Positions 60,174 to 64,000 of a stretch of 64,000 nucleotides of DNA are shown here, piece after piece; the first letter of the stretch is position 1; each line of letters opens with the position of its first letter. The DNA lies in assembly GCF_047272945.1 (NCBI RefSeq), contig NZ_JBKOPS010000002.1, positions 310,001 to 374,000 on the forward strand, given 5' to 3'. This DNA is from Rubrolithibacter danxiaensis. Its GTDB lineage: Bacteria; Bacteroidota; Bacteroidia; Sphingobacteriales; Sphingobacteriaceae. The notes under the pieces were generated by a model that was not told the origin of the DNA, made no database searches, and saw only the letters and a list, made by a program, of their open reading frames with translations. The translations under genes and the position numbers were made by a program.

Positions 60174-61685
60174 TTAGAATCTTCTTTGATCGTCATCGTA
60201 ATCCTCGTCATCGTCCTCGTCAAACTCAGTACTGAACAGACTGCCAAACATATCTTTAAATGCGAAGCCGTTATCCAGATAGGTTTTGCTTAGCTGTGAA
60301 AATTCTGCCAAACCGTGAAGTAAAAACTCCATCAATAAGAATTGCTGGTTTTCACTAAGGCGCGGATGAAATTGCTTAACTACTGCTTTTAGTCCCGGTA
60401 CAGATTGAAGCATATTCCTGTATTTTGCCTGCGGAAGGTCGTCCTGTATGTTTACTGTATTGCCAGATGCGAACCAATTAATAATCTCACTGTACGGATT
60501 TACACCTTTTGCTTTCTTCTGTTTTTCAGGATCGGGGAAATATTGAGCCATTAATGTTTTAATTGCTTTCCCTACCAGAATGTTTGCAACTTTAGCGGGC
60601 CCTTCCTGCTCTCCTTCGTAAACCAATTCTATTTTACCTGTTATGGCAGGAATCACTCCTAAGAAGTCTGCAATACGAACGGCTGTGCGCTCTTCACCAT
60701 TAATTAACATTCGCCGTTCTGCATTACTGATCAGGTTTTCATAAGCTGTAATAGTTAAACGGGCAGAGACACCTGATTTTTTATCAATGTACTCCGAGTT
60801 CCGGGCTTCAAACGCTATTTGTTCAACAAGATCTTTTACAAGTCCGTCAGCTTCAATTTTTTCAAGCTGATCTTCCGTAAGTCTTGCTTCCTGTTGTGTA
60901 ATCTTGCGGGATATTTCTATGCTTCGTGGATAATGTGTCAGGATCTGGCTTTCAATCCGGTCTTTTAGCGGGGTAACAATAGAACCACGGTTGGTATAAT
61001 CTTCGGGGTTTGCAGTAAATACAAATTGTATGTCTAAAGGCAGCCGAAGCTTAAAACCTCTTATCTGGATATCCTTTTCCTGTAAAATATTGAACAGTGC
61101 TACCTGTATCCTGGCTTGCAGGTCGGGAAGTTCGTTTATTACAAAAATACCGCGGTGTGCCCTGGGAATTAACCCAAAATGAATAACCCGCTCATCAGAA
61201 TAAGTTAATTTTAAGGTGGCTGCTTTTATGGGGTCTACATCGCCTATTAAATCGGCTACCGTTACGTCTGGCGTAGCCAGTTTTTCAGTATAGCGTTCAG
61301 AGCGGTGCAGCCAGGCAACAGGAGTATTATCACCTTGTTCTTCAATGATAGTCCTCGCATGCCATGAAATAGGATTTAGAGGATCATCATACAGTTCAGA
61401 GCCATCCACATATGGTACATATTCATCTAAAAGGTCAATCATTAAACGGGCAATTTTGGTTTTTGCCTGGCCACGTAAACCTAACAAAAGGATATTGTGA
61501 TGCGAAAGAATGGCGGTTTGAAGATCTGGAATTACGGTATCTTCGTATCCGATAATTCCGTTAAATCCTTCTTCTTTACTTTTTAATTGTTTAATCAGAT
61601 TTTCACGTAATTCCTGTTTTACTGAACGGCTTTTATATCCGGAGCTTTTAAGTTCTCCTAATGTTTTTATACTGGTATAATTCAT
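60174..61685 (-). CDS. MoxR/magnesium chelatase-type AAA+ ATPase
   Basis: A 503-residue AAA+ ATPase of the MoxR/ChlI-like group, cytosolic. P-loop ILLLGLRGQAKTKIARLMI (the G-x4-AKT form normal for MoxR proteins), Walker B region RGIFVINELPDLQARIQVAL with Asn-Glu in place of Asp-Glu, sensor 1 FVFTANPEDYTNRGSIV, and arginine finger region TPLKDRIESQILTHYP. The C-terminus ends in an acidic tail (EFDEDDDEDYDDDQRRF). It follows the VWA gene on the same message: GTG at 61718 or ATG at 61706 are alternative starts, but MNYTSIKTLG is favoured. With the VWA partner it likely forms a chelatase- or chaperone-like remodelling pair. Confidence 0.9.
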   Translation of the reverse strand: MNYTSIKTLGELKSSGYKSRSVKQELRENLIKQLKSKEEGFNGIIGYEDTVIPDLQTAILSHHNILLLGLRGQAKTKIARLMIDLLDEYVPYVDGSELYDDPLNPISWHARTIIEEQGDNTPVAWLHRSERYTEKLATPDVTVADLIGDVDPIKAATLKLTYSDERVIHFGLIPRAHRGIFVINELPDLQARIQVALFNILQEKDIQIRGFKLRLPLDIQFVFTANPEDYTNRGSIVTPLKDRIESQILTHYPRSIEISRKITQQEARLTEDQLEKIEADGLVKDLVEQIAFEARNSEYIDKKSGVSARLTITAYENLISNAERRMLINGEERTAVRIADFLGVIPAITGKIELVYEGEQEGPAKVANILVGKAIKTLMAQYFPDPEKQKKAKGVNPYSEIINWFASGNTVNIQDDLPQAKYRNMLQSVPGLKAVVKQFHPRLSENQQFLLMEFLLHGLAEFSQLSKTYLDNGFAFKDMFGSLFSTEFDEDDDEDYDDDQRRF

Positions 61686-61717
61686 TTGCTTTATTGTGTT
61701 GTACATCCTTAAATGCA

Positions 61718-62818
61718 CTATCTTACTGTTCTTCTTCTGTTACGGATATAGTCTTCAAAAATATATTCTCCCAATCCTTTTAATGAACTGTAAAAAGCTT
61801 TACCGCCGTTGATTTCGGTAAACTTTCTTACAAACTGCTGCAGGTACGGATCGCGGGCTATCATAAACGTTGTAATAGGAATGTTAAGCCTTTTACACTG
61901 TGCAGCCATGTTAAGCGTTTTGTTTACCACTTTGCGGTCGAGCCCGATACTGTTTTTGTAATATTTAGTACCTTCTTTCAAGCAGGTGGGTTTTCCATCA
62001 GTGATCATAAAAATTTGCTTGTTGTGGGTTTTCCTCCGCCTTAAAATATCCACGGCAAGTTCAAGCCCGGCATAGGTATTTGTGTGGTAAGGACCCACTT
62101 GCAGATAGGGGAGATCTTTCAGGCTGATTGGCCAGGCATCGTTGCCAAAAACTACAATATCCAGTGTATCCTTCGGGTATTTGGTATTTATGAGTTCTGC
62201 CAACGCCATTGCTACCTTTTTTGCCGGAGTAATGCGGTCTTCACCATAAAGGATCATCGAATGGGAAATATCGATCATTAACACAGTAGAAGTAATCGTT
62301 TTAAAATCTTTTTCTTCCACTTCAAGATCGCGTTCGGTCATGGTAAAATCCGAAATTCCGTGATTGATCTGTGCATTGTGAATGGAAGCCGTCATGTCAA
62401 TCTGGTCCAGTGCATCGCCGAACTGGTATTCGCGGCGGTCGGCATTCTTCTCTTCTCCCTGGCCTGATCGATTGGTATTGTGCTGACCTTTCCCTGATTT
62501 TTTTAACTTTCCGAAAATTTCTTCCAGCGCAGATTTGCGGATGCTTTGCTCTGTTTTTGCGGTAATTACAAAACCGCCTTTATTACCCTGGTCGTCATCA
62601 ATATATCCCCGCTTTTTCAGATCTTCAATAAAATCACCCATACCATACTCATCGTTGGTGATATTATATTGCTTATCCAGTTCGTTCATCCATGCAAGCG
62701 CTTCATTCGCATCTCCCGATGTATAATTCAGCAACTCCATAAATAACTTGAGCAACTCTTCAAACCCGCCTTTTGGAAGTTCGTTAGGAAGATAGTTCGA
62801 AAAAATATGTCCCCGCAT
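61718..62818 (-). CDS. VWA-domain protein, partner of the AAA+ ATPase
   Basis: A 366-residue protein with a von Willebrand A domain (about 172-360). The metal-ion-dependent adhesion site is complete: DISHS (Asp183, Ser185, Ser187), the Thr loop GPYHTNTYAG, and MITDGKP. The N-terminal 170 residues are helical and charged with a flexible Gly/Asn stretch near 108-125 and no signal peptide, so it is cytosolic. Paired with a MoxR-type ATPase 30 bases downstream, it matches the widespread MoxR-VWA or CobS/CobT-like arrangement whose clients vary. Confidence 0.9.
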   Translation of the reverse strand: MRGHIFSNYLPNELPKGGFEELLKLFMELLNYTSGDANEALAWMNELDKQYNITNDEYGMGDFIEDLKKRGYIDDDQGNKGGFVITAKTEQSIRKSALEEIFGKLKKSGKGQHNTNRSGQGEEKNADRREYQFGDALDQIDMTASIHNAQINHGISDFTMTERDLEVEEKDFKTITSTVLMIDISHSMILYGEDRITPAKKVAMALAELINTKYPKDTLDIVVFGNDAWPISLKDLPYLQVGPYHTNTYAGLELAVDILRRRKTHNKQIFMITDGKPTCLKEGTKYYKNSIGLDRKVVNKTLNMAAQCKRLNIPITTFMIARDPYLQQFVRKFTEINGGKAFYSSLKGLGEYIFEDYIRNRRRTVR

Positions 62819-62904
62819 GATTAACCTTTCAATTTACTAACGAAAAACCGAAGTTAAAAGTTTGATGATCAAGGCGTGTTACTGCGATGTCATTTTGGAA
62901 AAAA

Positions 62905-63804
62905 TTAAGAGGTCTTCGATTGATCTTGATATAATTTATAAATATCAGCAAGGGTATAATGTGGATTGGCTCCCGGCAGCGAGGCAATTAAAGCACCGGC
63001 AGCACAAGATTTTTCCAGGACCGTTTCAATAGGTTCTTTTTTTAGAATTCCATTGATAAAACTTGCTAAGAAGGCATCGCCTGCTCCAACTGTATCTGCA
63101 ACTTCAATAGTATATCCCGGATGTTTGTAGAGGGTTGCTCCGTCCCAAACCATCGCTCCATCACCTCCTAAAGTAACGCATATTAACTGCATCCGGTACT
63201 TTTGCAGCAAAAAGTTAAGTTGCTCCTGTTCAGACCAACCTTTTATCTCGTACAATTCGTTTATATAATTTAACTCGTCTTCATTCAATTTTACAATATC
63301 GCTCAACAGCAGCAGTTCTTCCAGCAGTTCGGTTGTAAAATGGGGGAAGCGAAGGTTCATGTCGAATACTTTGAACTTTGCCTGGGCGAGCAATTTCAAA
63401 AGTGTTTGTTTGCTTGTTTCTTCGCGACAGGCCAAACTGCCGAAAACTACCGCATCTGCATTGCGGATTAATTCTCCTGCTTTTTCTGAATAGTTAATTG
63501 CATCCCACGCTACCGGCTTTACAATGTTGTAAGTTGCCTGCTGTTTTTCGTCGAGATATACATCTACAACCCCCGTCTGTAAAACTGAATGTGTTTGAAC
63601 GTATGAAGTTGTAAGTCCTTGTTCCCTGAGAAAAGTAAGGAGTTCATTGCCGTTTTCATCTGCCCCGACTGCACTGATAAGTTCAGTACTAATTCCCTGT
63701 TTATTTAAATGAAAAGCGACATTCATGGGAGCACCGCCCGCTTTTTTTACGTCACCAAACCGATCCCAAAGAATTTCTCCGAAACAAACTACTTTATAAT
63801 CCAT
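62905..63804 (-). CDS. PfkB-family sugar kinase, fructokinase-like
   Basis: A 299-residue ribokinase-fold kinase that phosphorylates a free sugar, probably fructose, with ATP. The N-terminal part has FGEILWDRFGDVKKAGGAPM NVAFHLNKQ in sequence (PfkB signature 1 region), and the C-terminal signature is VADTVGAGDAFLASFINGIL with the catalytic Asp and anion hole. VKLNEDELNYI is the usual NE motif. The fructokinase call rests on overall pattern; related hexoses cannot be excluded. The gene stands alone, with a terminator-like hairpin of the next gene ahead of it. Confidence 0.9.
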   Translation of the reverse strand: MDYKVVCFGEILWDRFGDVKKAGGAPMNVAFHLNKQGISTELISAVGADENGNELLTFLREQGLTTSYVQTHSVLQTGVVDVYLDEKQQATYNIVKPVAWDAINYSEKAGELIRNADAVVFGSLACREETSKQTLLKLLAQAKFKVFDMNLRFPHFTTELLEELLLLSDIVKLNEDELNYINELYEIKGWSEQEQLNFLLQKYRMQLICVTLGGDGAMVWDGATLYKHPGYTIEVADTVGAGDAFLASFINGILKKEPIETVLEKSCAAGALIASLPGANPHYTLADIYKLYQDQSKTS

Positions 63805-63831
63805 AAACTATAGTACGATTATTTTAAGAAC

Positions 63832-63857
63832 AAAAAAAGACTACCGGAGCAGTCTTT
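63832..63857 (-). terminator. Terminator of the partial minus-strand gene at the window end
   Basis: On the minus strand AAAGACT and AGTCTTT form a 7-bp stem with an 8-nt loop followed by TTTTG, 25 bases after the stop of the last gene. It supports that frame being a real transcript and separates it from the kinase gene. Confidence 0.65.
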
Positions 63858-63881
63858 AAATTTAAATGGGATATTGAAATC

Positions 63882-64000
63882 TTATTTCGGTTGGCCTTCT
63901 GCTAAGGCTCGTTCTGCCCGTTTCATGGCAAGACTTTCTTTCCAGCTCATATACCTGGCATTGAAGTTCTTTTTCATTATATCATCAAACTTTCGCTGAA
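63882..64000 (-). CDS. C-terminal end of an unidentified minus-strand gene (partial)
   Basis: The minus-strand frame is open to the window edge and ends with TAA. The visible 38 residues include FDDIMKKNFNARYMSWKESL and end ERALAEGQPK: basic, helical and without hydrophobic runs. I do not recognise the family. An internal ATG could make it a 31-residue protein, but the open frame continues beyond the window. The hairpin terminator 25 bases after the stop supports it being transcribed. Confidence 0.55.
   Translation of the reverse strand, partial: QRKFDDIMKKNFNARYMSWKESLAMKRAERALAEGQPK

Noticed and set aside
60174..61685. P-loop with Ala instead of Gly (GQAKT) as sign of an inactive ATPase
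   Set aside because: MoxR-type ATPases normally have G-x4-AKT, and the Asn-Glu Walker B occurs in this family, so it is not evidence of decay.
1..64000. Overlapping antisense and alternate-frame ORFs of 60-150 codons throughout
   Set aside because: They lie inside well-supported genes, show no family motifs, and mirror the codon bias of the true frame.
1..64000. tRNA, rRNA, CRISPR arrays, insertion sequences, prophage or integrase genes
   Set aside because: Looked for by eye on both strands; no transposase or integrase motifs, regular spaced repeats or cloverleaf-type intergenic sequences were found.

Overview
The window reads as chromosomal DNA of a member of the Bacteroidota, most likely a Sphingobacteriales/Sphingobacteriaceae relative (Pedobacter- or Mucilaginibacter-like). 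This is inferred from gene content: an alternative complex III plus aa3 oxidase cluster with the Act subunit order, a very long SecA (1100 residues), a TlpA protein with an N-terminal DUF4369-like region, DUF4286, DUF5777 and DUF2461 proteins, an ECF sigma factor with a membrane-anchored partner, and recurring TAnnTTTG promoter -7 elements. The DNA is moderately AT-rich throughout. I see no rRNA, tRNA, CRISPR array, insertion sequence or prophage, and once the prfB frameshift is recognised no gene-free stretch exceeds about 250 bases.

Layout. 1-12.6 kb: 3' end of groL, an MscS-type channel, an SGNH-hydrolase lipoprotein, a phosphoserine-phosphatase/SerA-remnant hybrid coupled to an NAD-dependent epimerase, a degenerate arginase-fold protein, a TlpA-type thioredoxin, purD and secA. 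12.7-18.9 kb: an M20 amidohydrolase with a coupled secreted protein, a VapBC-type toxin-antitoxin pair, dnaG, a YraN-type protein and a glutaminyl cyclotransferase-type lipoprotein. 19-22.7 kb, minus strand: a five-gene operon of ECF sigma factor, membrane partner with a barrel-like C-terminus, YceI protein, DUF5777 barrel and Rieske protein. 22.9-32.1 kb: pgi, an FAD/NAD(P)-binding protein, prfB with its programmed +1 frameshift, a SirB1-type protein, a methyltransferase, a HEPN/MNT (hepT/mntA) toxin-antitoxin pair, an Omp85-type barrel and a deoxyhypusine-synthase-like enzyme.

32.4-49.0 kb, plus strand: the respiratory island, actABCDEF - coxB - coxA - (terminator-like hairpin) - ctaA - ctaB - two subunit-III-type genes - subunit IV - SCO - DUF420 - a small CxxC membrane protein. 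Together these encode quinol oxidation by ACIII, electron transfer through c-type hemes to the CuA site of an aa3 oxidase, heme A synthesis and copper insertion.

49.1-64 kb: DUF2461, an OmpA-type lipoprotein, rfbC, DUF4286, a TPR protein, then an operon of an S9-peptidase-like lipoprotein lacking catalytic Ser and His, a sensor histidine kinase and an OmpR-type regulator. After that come a UbiA-like membrane protein, a membrane-anchored metallophosphoesterase, a VWA/AAA+ pair, a PfkB sugar kinase, and the C-terminal end of one more minus-strand gene.

Most notable for follow-up: the inactive-looking S9 protein coupled to a two-component system; the SerB/SerA hybrid without a Rossmann domain; the arginase-fold protein missing three of six metal ligands; the ECF/YceI/DUF5777/Rieske operon; several genes whose -7 promoter element sits only 3-4 nt before the start codon, implying leaderless mRNAs; and the prfB frameshift site with a Shine-Dalgarno-like stimulator in a phylum that hardly uses such sequences for initiation. 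All functional calls come from motifs read by eye, without database searches.
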